From Gemmatimonas sp. (GTDB lineage Bacteria; Gemmatimonadota; Gemmatimonadetes; Gemmatimonadales; Gemmatimonadaceae): a stretch of DNA of 15,134 nucleotides. The notes beneath the pieces were generated by a model. That model saw nothing but the letters and a program-made list of their open reading frames with translations, searched no databases and was not told the origin of the DNA. A program made the translations under genes and the position numbers. Position 1 is the stretch's first letter, and every line of letters begins with the position of its first letter. This document shows, one piece after another, positions 9,672-15,134 of this stretch. The stretch spans positions 1-15,134 of the forward strand of contig NZ_JANPLK010000041.1 in assembly GCF_031426495.1 (NCBI RefSeq), given 5' to 3'.

Positions 9672-11084
9672 GTGGCAGCACGAGTCATCGATTGGCGACG
9701 CCTGTTCCAACATACCGGAGTCGTGCTCGTCGCCGCCTGTGCACGTAACACGGCCCCGGTGGCCAACCCCACGCGGGAGCCCGCCGCCGTCTCGGCACCC
9801 GCGTCGGGACCCACGCTGTCCAGCGACCTCGCCGTCGTTCCCGTGCGCGTGACGTACGTGCTCAGCGCCCTTACACCGTCACTCGATTCGCTCTTCCCGG
9901 TCAGTGACTCGCTGAGCGCCGCCCGCTGCGCGGCGATCGGCTTGGTGTGCCATCAGTACGTGTATCGACGCGAACCGCTGCGCCTGCGCGCCGAGGGACC
10001 GCAGCTTTTAATCGACACGAAGCTGGCCTATCGCGCCCGACTCGGCACCATCGGTGGCAGTGCCCGGGTCGCCAGCTGTGGCTACGCGCCGGAGGCCATG
10101 CGACGCGCCAGCACGTCCATGACGACCTCACTCTACTGGCGACGCGATTGGAAGATCGGTGCGCGTAACACGAAGCTGGTGGCCGCACTCGTGGACCGCT
10201 GCATGGTGACGGCACTCGGGGTCGATGCCACGAAGACGTTGCAGGGTGTCATCGACAAGCAGCTCGCGTTGTTCGCGGCGGAGGCGGATTCCACGATTCC
10301 CACCGTCGGCGACTTCAAGCCATTGGCCGATTCGCTCTGGCAGAGCTTTCTCGAGCCGACGGCGCTCGACTCCACGAATACGCTGTGGCTCATGCTTGAT
10401 CCGCAGGCGGTGCAGGTGACCCCCTTCCGCGGCAACGGGCCGAGCATCATCACCACGATGGTACTGTATGCGCGACCACGCGTGATCGCCGGCGCAAAGC
10501 CAGTCGTGCGGCGGAAGCCGCTGCCCGTACTCGCCCTTGGTTCGGCGCCGATGGAGTACACGGTTCCGGTGAGTGTGGAACTGCCATTCGCGGAACTCGA
10601 ACGTCGCGCCGCGCTACTCCTGTCGCAGGAAACGTCGAGCGGCAGTGTGCGCGTAGACAGCGTCCATGTGCGCGGCATGCGCGACAGCGTGCGCATCGAT
10701 CTCACAGTCTCGGGATCGTTGCGCGGACGCCTGTCGCTTACGTCACGGGTGCGATGGGATGCCATCGCTCGTGAAATCCGCCTGGACGACCTCGATTGGT
10801 CGCTGGAGAGCCGTGGGAAGCTCTCACGGGTAAAAGCCACTCTCGGCGCGCCGCTCGTGGGACGTGCCGTGCGGCGCGCCACCAATGGCGGACGCGTGGC
10901 GCTCGGCGCGCAGCTGGATTCGGTGCGTGCGGAGTTGATGCGCAAGCTGAACGGGCCGATGGCGCCCGGCGTGGTGATGGGTAGCAGTGTGCGCGACTTG
11001 CAGATAATCGATGTCACCGCGACGGCAACGGCCTTCGTGGTCACGGCGCGACTCACCGGACAATCAGGAGTGTGGTTTCAATGA
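9672..11084 (+). CDS. Putative outer-envelope lipoprotein, DUF4403-like
   Basis: From the GTG at 9672 the protein has 470 residues. It opens with a short basic region and hydrophobic TGVVLVAAC, where V20-A21-A22-C23 fits a lipobox; C23 would be lipidated. The mature part has features I associate with DUF4403: a VPVRVTYVLSAL strand near 56-67, SLYWRRDWKI (153-162), a TLWLMLDPQAV block (237-247), ARPRVIAGAKP (267-277), and VPVSVELPFAELE (298-310) opening the second half. No catalytic motif is evident. Its biochemical function is unknown. Four cysteines (C86, C93, C136, C177) could form disulphides. The stop overlaps the ATG of the M28 peptidase gene (ATGA), so the two are co-translated; a shared envelope role is inferred. 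The family call is from memory of alignment pattern and needs a profile search. Confidence 0.7.
   Translation: MAARVIDWRRLFQHTGVVLVAACARNTAPVANPTREPAAVSAPASGPTLSSDLAVVPVRVTYVLSALTPSLDSLFPVSDSLSAARCAAIGLVCHQYVYRREPLRLRAEGPQLLIDTKLAYRARLGTIGGSARVASCGYAPEAMRRASTSMTTSLYWRRDWKIGARNTKLVAALVDRCMVTALGVDATKTLQGVIDKQLALFAAEADSTIPTVGDFKPLADSLWQSFLEPTALDSTNTLWLMLDPQAVQVTPFRGNGPSIITTMVLYARPRVIAGAKPVVRRKPLPVLALGSAPMEYTVPVSVELPFAELERRAALLLSQETSSGSVRVDSVHVRGMRDSVRIDLTVSGSLRGRLSLTSRVRWDAIAREIRLDDLDWSLESRGKLSRVKATLGAPLVGRAVRRATNGGRVALGAQLDSVRAELMRKLNGPMAPGVVMGSSVRDLQIIDVTATATAFVVTARLTGQSGVWFQ
11066..11070 (+). promoter_or_regulatory. Ribosome binding site of the M28 peptidase gene
   Basis: AGGAG lies 10 bases before the ATG at 11081 but only one base before a possible GTG at 11072, so it supports the ATG. 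It lies inside the end of the lipoprotein gene, so it works together with stop-start coupling. Confidence 0.6.
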
Positions 11085-12034
11085 CGGTACACGTCAACAA
11101 GTACCTGTGCGCGGCCGCGATGGCGATCGTAGGCAGCGTGCCGTCGATGCAGGCCCAGAGCGCCCCCGCGAGCGACGCCACCACCGCGCGGATCATGCAG
11201 CGGCTCGGTGCGTTGGCGGCGGACAGCATGGAAGGCCGTCGCGCCGGCACCGCGGGTTCGGTGCGCGCCCGCGCGTACCTCGTGCAGGAGCTCACCGCGA
11301 TGGCGGCCAAGCCGTTCGGCGGGAGCTTCACCATGCCGGTCGCACTGCGCGCACGAGCCGGCGCCCACACGACCGGGGCAAACATCGTAGCGCGCATCCC
11401 CGGCAAGAACTCCACTGGTCCCGTGCTGGTGCTCAGTGCGCACTACGATCACCTGGGTGTGCGCAACGGTGTGGTCTTCAATGGGGCCGACGACGACGCG
11501 AGTGGCTGCGTGGCGCTGCTCACGATTGCCGAACGGTTGCTGCGAGAGCCACCGGAACACGATGTGATTCTCGCGTTCTTCGACGCCGAGGAATCGGGGA
11601 TGGTGGGATCGAAGGCGTTCGTGAATGCCCCACCGCTACCCATCGATCGTATCGCGCTCAACGTGAACCTCGACATGATTGCGCGACAGGACGGCAAGGC
11701 GCTCTGGGTCTCAGGCACGTCGCACACGCCGTCGCTCAAACCCATCGCCGAGCAGGCCGCGAGCAAGGCGACGGTTACCATCCGGTTCGGGCACGACACG
11801 AAGAACCTCAAGCCGGGCGACGATTGGACTGGGTCGTCAGATCACTCGGCATTTCATTCCAAGGGGATCCCGTTTTTGTATCTGGGGGTTGAGGATCACG
11901 ACGACTACCACCAGTCGGGTGACGACGCCGAGAAGGTGGACCCGACGTTTTATCGCGGGACGGTGGAGTATGCGTATGCGCTGGTGCGGGCGGCGGACGC
12001 GAAGCTGAACACCGTGACGCGAACCGCGAGATAA
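11081..12034 (+). CDS. Secreted M28 family zinc aminopeptidase
   Basis: The 317-residue protein begins with a signal peptide (hydrophobic AAAMAIVGSV, likely cleaved near the MQAQS at 23-27). The M28 two-zinc site is complete: H121 and D123 in SAHYDHLG, bridging D138 in GADDDASG, the catalytic/metal pair E170-E171 in DAEESG, D198 in NLDMIAR, and H277 in DYHQSGD. SSDHSAF (252-258) is the usual substrate-side segment. It should remove N-terminal residues from peptides outside the cytoplasm. The family also includes glutaminyl cyclase-like and carboxypeptidase-like members, so exact specificity is open. Length is normal for the single-domain type, with no PA insert. Start 11081 gives ATGA overlap with the lipoprotein stop. 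A strong hairpin begins four bases after the stop codon. Confidence 0.93.
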   Translation: MTVHVNKYLCAAAMAIVGSVPSMQAQSAPASDATTARIMQRLGALAADSMEGRRAGTAGSVRARAYLVQELTAMAAKPFGGSFTMPVALRARAGAHTTGANIVARIPGKNSTGPVLVLSAHYDHLGVRNGVVFNGADDDASGCVALLTIAERLLREPPEHDVILAFFDAEESGMVGSKAFVNAPPLPIDRIALNVNLDMIARQDGKALWVSGTSHTPSLKPIAEQAASKATVTIRFGHDTKNLKPGDDWTGSSDHSAFHSKGIPFLYLGVEDHDDYHQSGDDAEKVDPTFYRGTVEYAYALVRAADAKLNTVTRTAR

Positions 12035-12037
12035 GGA

Positions 12038-12075
12038 AGAAGGGCCGCTTCGGAGTGATCCGTTGCGGCCCTTCT
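12038..12075. terminator. Strong hairpin terminator after the M28 gene (probably bidirectional)
   Basis: AGAAGGGCCGC (12038-12048) pairs perfectly with GCGGCCCTTCT (12065-12075). Inside, CGGA (12051-12054) pairs with TCCG (12059-12062) around a GTGA loop, a GNRA-type tetraloop, across a TT/TT internal loop. It starts four bases after the M28 stop. Reading plus, the tail is GACTCCTTG; reading minus, it is TCCTTAT, slightly T-rich, so it could also end the minus-strand mini-gene. Neither tail is a full U-tract. Confidence 0.65.
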
Positions 12076-12081
12076 GACTCC

Positions 12082-12165
12082 TTGCCGGTTCGAAACGATC
12101 CCGAACCGGTAAAACCCGTTACCGGGCGTCGATCAGGAGATCGGTTGCCCAGGACGAACCGGCAA
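12082..12165. repeat. Competing inverted repeats built on CCGGTTCG
   Basis: TTGCCGGTTCG (12082-12092) can pair over eight bases with CGAACCGG (12102-12109) or over eleven with CGAACCGGCAA (12155-12165). CCGGTAA (12106-12112) can instead pair with TTACCGG (12119-12125). A further stem joins GGGC plus GTCGATC (12124-12134) to GATCGGT and GCCC (12139-12150) with AGGA in the loop. The first options exclude one another, as in attenuators or riboswitch expression platforms. No known riboswitch class was recognised. Confidence 0.6.
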
Positions 12166-12184
12166 AGGAACTATGACTAGACAA
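12119..12184 (-). CDS. Candidate 21-codon small gene with perfect Shine-Dalgarno
   Basis: A TTG at 12184 on the minus strand opens 21 codons ending in TAA at 12119. The peptide begins MSSHSSFAGSSW and ends ATDLLIDAR: a Ser-rich N-terminal half followed by a short amphipathic acidic C-terminal half. No cysteine, signal peptide or membrane segment is present. What makes it credible is its context: an 11-base perfect anti-16S match seven bases upstream of the start, a plausible promoter at 12315-12343, and a hairpin terminator downstream (12075-12038). The frame stays open upstream, so the TTG start is inferred from the ribosome binding site. The product is not recognised. Alternatives are a leader peptide, a peptide signal, or a non-coding RNA with a chance Shine-Dalgarno. 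Confidence 0.4.
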   Translation of the reverse strand: MSSHSSFAGSSWATDLLIDAR

Positions 12185-12186
12185 AT

Positions 12187-12197
12187 GATCACCTCCT
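12187..12197 (-). promoter_or_regulatory. Perfect extended Shine-Dalgarno sequence
   Basis: The minus strand reads AGGAGGTGATC, complementary over eleven bases to the universal 3' end of bacterial 16S rRNA (GATCACCTCCT). The AGGAGG core ends seven bases before the TTG at 12184, ideal spacing. Most annotated genes in this window have weaker sites or none, so this stands out. Confidence 0.6.
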
Positions 12198-12245
12198 CGA
12201 AATAGGGTGGGACTTCGGGCAGACGGCCACCGAGATCCTACGGGT

Positions 12246-12276
12246 GCGTTCCAAGCCGCTTGGAGACCGGGAACGC
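12246..12276. repeat. Inverted repeat upstream of the S9 gene (first)
   Basis: GCGTTCC (12246-12252) pairs with GGAACGC (12270-12276). An alternative inner stem CCAAG/CTTGG (12251-12255 / 12259-12263) shares two bases with it. Role unknown; it falls in the 5' region of either divergent transcript. Confidence 0.5.
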
Positions 12277-12291
12277 GCGGTTGTTTTGCGC

Positions 12292-12314
12292 GGTCGCTCC
12301 ACCGCACAGCGACC
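12292..12314. repeat. Inverted repeat upstream of the S9 gene (second)
   Basis: GGTCGCT (12292-12298) pairs with AGCGACC (12308-12314) around nine bases. It abuts the candidate minus-strand -10 element at 12315-12320, where it could be an operator or sit at the start of the minus-strand RNA. Confidence 0.5.
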
Positions 12315-12343
12315 ATGCTAGGGCTCAGACTGCTCCGTGGCAA
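12315..12343 (-). promoter_or_regulatory. Candidate sigma70-type promoter for the minus-strand mini-gene
   Basis: The minus strand reads TTGCCA (12343-12338), a 17-base spacer, then TAGCAT (12320-12315). These match the -35 consensus at 5/6 and the -10 at 4/6. Transcription would begin near 12308, about 124 bases before the TTG start codon. It was found by eye, and such matches occur by chance at a modest rate. Confidence 0.4.
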
Positions 12344-12433
12344 GCGGCCAATGCGCCTTCTATCACAGATCAGTACTTTTCGCGGACAGAGTCCCGCTCT
12401 GGATTCCCCAAGTTTCCCACCTCGAGCACCACT

Positions 12434-14677
12434 ATGCTCAGACTGACTTCTTGCAGCCACTTGTCCCGCCGTGCGGCGACGTGGGCTGCCGTTCTACTCG
12501 CTGCCCCGACGGCAATCGTGGCGCAGCTGGCGCCGGCCGCGCAGGCCGCGAGCAAGCTTCCCAAGGGCCCGCGCGCGATGATGCTGGCCGACTGGTATCG
12601 CGTCGTGAATGTGAGCAGTCCGGCGGTCTCGCCCGACGGCAAGCGGGTCGCCATGACTGTCACTAAGGCCGTCGAAGCCGAGAACAAGCGGCACAACGAG
12701 ATCTGGGTGGTGAACACCGCCGGCGGAGAGCCGCAGCGGTGGACATCGCCGAGCACCGAAAGCAGCAACCCGCGCTGGTCGCCCGACGGCAAGTACCTGT
12801 TCTTCACCTCGCAACGCGCCGGCGGGCAGGGCAGCACGTGGGCGATTCGACTCGATCAGCCGAGTGGCGAAGCGATCCAAATTGGTACCTATCCGAACGG
12901 TTCGATGCCGTTGAGCGGTGCCTTCGCGGTGTTCACGGAACCCGCCCGCCGCGACACCACCGCGCGGAACTCCGCGAATCCGTTCGCCCGCATGCAGCCG
13001 ATGGCCAAGCCGACGTTCGATGCGATCACGCGTCCGGCCGAGCCGTCGCGCTTCGATGGCCGTCATGTGACCGACATGTCGTACAAGGTGAACGGTGTGG
13101 GCTTTGTCCCGGGTCGTGCCGAGGCGCGCAGCTGGCGTCCGGCGCAGCTCTGGCGGCAGACGGTGGGCGACACGGCCAAGCAGCAGCTGACGACCACGCT
13201 GTACTCGCACCGTTCGCCCGAAGTATCCCCCGACGGCAAGTGGATCGCCTTCATCGCCGACGCGCGACTGCGTCCGGATTCGGTGATGGACCTCGAGCGT
13301 GACTCGCTCGCCAAGCTGCCGTACAACAAGGCACGCGACGAGGCCGATCGCAACGACACGGATCTCTACGTCATGGCGAGCACCGGCGGCACGCCGCGCA
13401 AGGTGAGCGAGTGGATGGGCGCCGAGTCGGACATCACGTGGTCGCCTGACAGCAAGCAGCTGGCGTTTGTGGGTCGTCCGTCGCGTATCAAGTCGGCCCG
13501 CATCTATGTCGTGGACGTCGCGGGTGGGACGCCTCGCAATCTGCTGGGCGACTGGCAGTTCGAGCCGGGCTCGTTGTTCTGGCTCACGACGGGACAACTA
13601 CAGTTCACGGCCGACATCGGCGGACGGTCTGCCGTGCTGCGCGCCGATCTCACTGGCAAGTCGGCACCGAAGGAACTGGTCGGTGGTCGTCGTCAGCTGC
13701 GCGGTGCGAGCTACGACGCCGCGGGCAAGGTGATGGCGTACACGTCGACCTCCATGACCAAGCCCACCGAGCTGTTTGTCGCGACGGCCGATGGCGTCGG
13801 TGAACGTCAGCTCACGCGCTTCAATGATGACGTGAACAAGGATGTCGTGTGGAGCGATGCCGAGCGCTTTACCTACAAGAGCGTCGGTAACATGGAGATC
13901 GAAGGCTGGCTCATGAAACCGTACGGCTACGAGGCCGGCAAGAAGTATCCCGTAGTGCTCTACATCCATGGCGGCCCGCACTCCGCGTACGGCGAAGGCT
14001 GGTTCGATGAATTCCAGAATCTCGCGGCGCAGGGCATCGCGGTGCTGTTCACAAACCCGCGTGGATCGAGTGGCTACGGCGCGGACTTCACGTACAGCAC
14101 GCGCGGCCGCTGGGGTATGGAGGACTACGAGGACCTGATGAAAGCGGTCGACATCGTCGCGAAGCGCCCGGATATCGACAGCACGCGCATGGGTGCATCG
14201 GGCGGCTCGTACGGCGGCTTCATGACGACATGGATTGCGACGAAGACCAATCGCTTCAAGACAATTCAGACGGATCGCACAATCACCGATTGGACGTACT
14301 GGTACGGCTCATCCGATGCGCAGGGGCTCACGGAGTTCGAGTTCTACGGCAAGCCGTGGGATAACCAGAAGCTGTACGACACGCTGTCGCCAATTCGCTA
14401 CGTGCAGAAGGTGAAGACGCCGATGCTCATGGTCCAGAGCGAAGAGGACCATCGCACCCCAATGGGCAGCGCAGAGATCTGGTTCATGTCACTCAAGAAG
14501 CAGGGTGTGCCGGTAGAGATGATTCGCTATCCGCGCTCCAACCACGACCTCTCGCGCACGGGTGAGCCGTGGCTGTTGGTAGATCGCCTCGGGCGTTTGC
14601 GCCAGTGGTTTGGCTATTGGTTGCAGGGCGAGAAGCCGAAGGACCCGGCGACGAGGGCGGCGGCGGGGACGCCGTAG
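12434..14677 (+). CDS. Secreted S9 family serine peptidase (prolyl oligopeptidase / acylaminoacyl-peptidase type)
   Basis: From the ATG at 12434 the protein has 747 residues. An Arg-containing start and hydrophobic AATWAAVLLAAPTAIVAQ form a signal peptide (to ~38), so it acts in the periplasm or outside. Residues ~50-480 are a beta-propeller with recurring blade motifs SPDGK (for example VSPDGKRVAM, WSPDGKYLFF, VSPDGKWIAF, WSPDSKQLAF). The C-terminal alpha/beta-hydrolase carries HGGPH (512-516), nucleophile S592 in GGSYGG, catalytic D672 in EEDHRTP and H704 in SNHDLS. It should cut short peptides entering the propeller funnel; dipeptidyl versus acylaminoacyl specificity cannot be read. The frame extends upstream, but those residues lack any signal-peptide character. 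No Shine-Dalgarno precedes 12434. The protein is complete and appears monocistronic. Confidence 0.93.
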   Translation: MLRLTSCSHLSRRAATWAAVLLAAPTAIVAQLAPAAQAASKLPKGPRAMMLADWYRVVNVSSPAVSPDGKRVAMTVTKAVEAENKRHNEIWVVNTAGGEPQRWTSPSTESSNPRWSPDGKYLFFTSQRAGGQGSTWAIRLDQPSGEAIQIGTYPNGSMPLSGAFAVFTEPARRDTTARNSANPFARMQPMAKPTFDAITRPAEPSRFDGRHVTDMSYKVNGVGFVPGRAEARSWRPAQLWRQTVGDTAKQQLTTTLYSHRSPEVSPDGKWIAFIADARLRPDSVMDLERDSLAKLPYNKARDEADRNDTDLYVMASTGGTPRKVSEWMGAESDITWSPDSKQLAFVGRPSRIKSARIYVVDVAGGTPRNLLGDWQFEPGSLFWLTTGQLQFTADIGGRSAVLRADLTGKSAPKELVGGRRQLRGASYDAAGKVMAYTSTSMTKPTELFVATADGVGERQLTRFNDDVNKDVVWSDAERFTYKSVGNMEIEGWLMKPYGYEAGKKYPVVLYIHGGPHSAYGEGWFDEFQNLAAQGIAVLFTNPRGSSGYGADFTYSTRGRWGMEDYEDLMKAVDIVAKRPDIDSTRMGASGGSYGGFMTTWIATKTNRFKTIQTDRTITDWTYWYGSSDAQGLTEFEFYGKPWDNQKLYDTLSPIRYVQKVKTPMLMVQSEEDHRTPMGSAEIWFMSLKKQGVPVEMIRYPRSNHDLSRTGEPWLLVDRLGRLRQWFGYWLQGEKPKDPATRAAAGTP

Positions 14678-14681
14678 GCTG

Positions 14682-14818
14682 GTCGAATCGTCGAAACGTC
14701 GAAACGTCGAATCGTCGAAGTGCTGGGAACGACCGCTGGCACGATTCGTTCAGAGTCAGCTGCCTTCGCAACTTAGCGCTATCACACAAACTACGATTCG
14801 ACGTTTCGACGATTCGAC
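14682..14818. repeat. Inverted tandem array of 8-bp GTCGAAWC units
   Basis: The plus strand has five tandem 8-base units at 14682-14721: GTCGAATC, GTCGAAAC, GTCGAAAC, GTCGAATC and a degenerate GTCGAAGT. At 14795-14818 three units occur inverted; read on the minus strand they are GTCGAATC, GTCGAAAC, GTCGAATC. The 24-base arms (14682-14705 and 14795-14818) match with one mismatch around 89 bases that include one more partial ACGATTCG word (14738-14745). It fills the gap between the S9 stop and the SDR start. It may be a dispersed intergenic repeat, a miniature mobile element, or a transcript-end structure. Confidence 0.85.
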
Positions 14819-14831
14819 GCAATCCCCTCCC

Positions 14832-15134
14832 ATGACCGTCCTCATCACCGGCGCGACCGGATACATCGGAGGGCGCCTCACGCCTCGGCTTGTTGAGCTC
14901 GGGTTGCCGGTGCGTGTGTTCGTGCGCGATGCGAAGCGCATCCGTGGGCGCTGGTGGGAAGATCGGGTTGAAGTCGTCACTGGCGACCTCATGGACCCCG
15001 TCACAGTCGCGCGCGCGCTCGAGGGCGCGGACACGGCGTACTACCTCGACCACTCCATGACGAACTCCGCGGACTGTGCCGCACGCGACCGGATCGCGGC
15101 GCGCAATGTCGTCAACGCCGGACGCGAGCTGCGC
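14832..15134 (+). CDS. NAD(P)-binding atypical SDR protein, N-terminal part (runs off the right edge)
   Basis: The first 101 codons are present and remain open to the window end. The protein starts MTVLITGATGYIGGRL, a Rossmann nucleotide-binding loop with glycines G7, G10 and G13. VRVFVRD (27-33) ends strand 2 in a basic residue, which favours NADP(H). GDLMDP (51-56) and the ALEGADTAYYLDHSM block (62-76) follow the pattern of NmrA/extended atypical SDR proteins, often annotated as NAD(P)H-binding or nucleoside-diphosphate-sugar epimerase-like. Relatives recalled with this YYL-x-HSM motif often carry a C-terminal DUF2867; that part lies outside the window. The active site cannot be assessed. 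No Shine-Dalgarno is seen before the ATG, and the inverted 8-bp array ends 13 bases upstream. Confidence 0.88.
   Translation, partial: MTVLITGATGYIGGRLTPRLVELGLPVRVFVRDAKRIRGRWWEDRVEVVTGDLMDPVTVARALEGADTAYYLDHSMTNSADCAARDRIAARNVVNAGRELR

Larger units (their letters stand above)
12035..12433. other. 399-base structured intergenic region between the M28 and S9 genes
   Basis: No plus-strand gene fits here. The region contains at least six inverted repeats (12038-12075, 12085-12109, 12106-12125, 12124-12150, 12246-12276, 12292-12314). On the minus strand it holds a candidate mini-gene with promoter, perfect Shine-Dalgarno and stop. It should contain the 5' untranslated region and promoter of the S9 peptidase, but no convincing plus-strand -35/-10 pair was found. 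Confidence 0.7.

Noticed and set aside
9656..9814. Upstream extension of the LTxxQ gene to 9814
   Set aside because: The extension overlaps the lipoprotein signal peptide on the other strand and would place the signal peptide of the LTxxQ protein internally.
12079..12125. tRNA-like GGTTCGAAAC word suggesting a tRNA gene
   Set aside because: No cloverleaf arms or anticodon stem of correct spacing could be drawn; the word is part of a simple inverted repeat.
12186..12197. Plus-strand GATCACCTCCT resembling the 3' end of 16S rRNA
   Set aside because: Only eleven bases match and the rest of the rRNA helix 45 region is absent; it is better explained as the complement of a minus-strand Shine-Dalgarno.
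12173..12205. Plus-strand 10-codon frame (MTRQMITSSK) preceded by AAAGGA
   Set aside because: Spacing to the start is too short and it overlaps the better-supported minus-strand mini-gene antisense; kept only as a remote leader-peptide possibility.
12494..13597. Minus-strand open frame of ~367 codons inside the S9 gene
   Set aside because: Arg-rich shadow of the propeller-coding region; no domain or start signal.
12119..14677. Lasso-peptide locus (small peptide plus S9-type isopeptidase)
   Set aside because: The 21-residue peptide is too short, lacks a leader/core layout, and no cyclase or leader peptidase genes are nearby; the S9 protein looks like a general secreted peptidase.
14682..14818. 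CRISPR-like array
   Set aside because: Units are 8 bases with no spacers and half are inverted; no cas genes are present.

Overview
The window is high-GC bacterial DNA with dense, normally spaced genes. A predicted lipoprotein, several Sec-type signal peptides and an LTxxQ periplasmic protein point to a diderm. The mix of secreted S9 and M28 peptidases with a DUF4403-like lipoprotein would fit Gemmatimonadota or a similar high-GC diderm lineage. That placement is an inference from gene style; no rRNA or marker gene is present to settle it.

Layout. (1) At 1-~141 is the end of an IS30-like insertion sequence, with the first 26 codons of its transposase running off the left edge on the minus strand. 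It lies directly upstream of a TPR-repeat SAM methyltransferase (204-1379, +). (2) At 1402-8570 (-) is a complete type I restriction-modification operon, transcribed hsdM, hsdS, RhuM-family gene, hsdR, in which every gene overlaps the next by 4 or 11 bases. HsdM and HsdS would make the methyltransferase and HsdR the translocating nuclease. The RhuM gene is a non-canonical passenger placed before hsdR and contains a perfect 11-bp palindrome. The hsdS specificity gene is locally less GC-rich than its neighbours. (3) At 8668-8910 (+) is a small cysteine-rich GDCCVxC-family protein that may be read from a leaderless transcript. (4) At 8939-9655 (-) is a Gly/Met-rich periplasmic protein with two LTxxQ-like motifs. 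It is divergent from, and has almost no spacer to, a lipoprotein gene (9672-11084, +) resembling DUF4403. That gene is translationally coupled to a secreted M28 zinc aminopeptidase (11081-12034, +). (5) At 12035-12433 is a 399-base intergenic region packed with inverted repeats, including alternative hairpins that exclude each other. Its minus strand holds a candidate 21-codon gene with an 11-base perfect Shine-Dalgarno sequence, a plausible promoter and a terminator-like hairpin. (6) At 12434-14677 (+) is a secreted S9 family serine peptidase, followed by an unusual inverted array of 8-bp GTCGAAWC units (14682-14818). The start of an NAD(P)-binding atypical SDR protein (14832 to the right edge, +) closes the window.

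The secreted M28 and S9 peptidases probably both serve extracytoplasmic peptide breakdown, but nothing here links them as one operon. The most unusual elements are the minus-strand mini-gene in the structured intergenic region, the RhuM passenger with its internal palindrome, and the 8-bp inverted tandem array.
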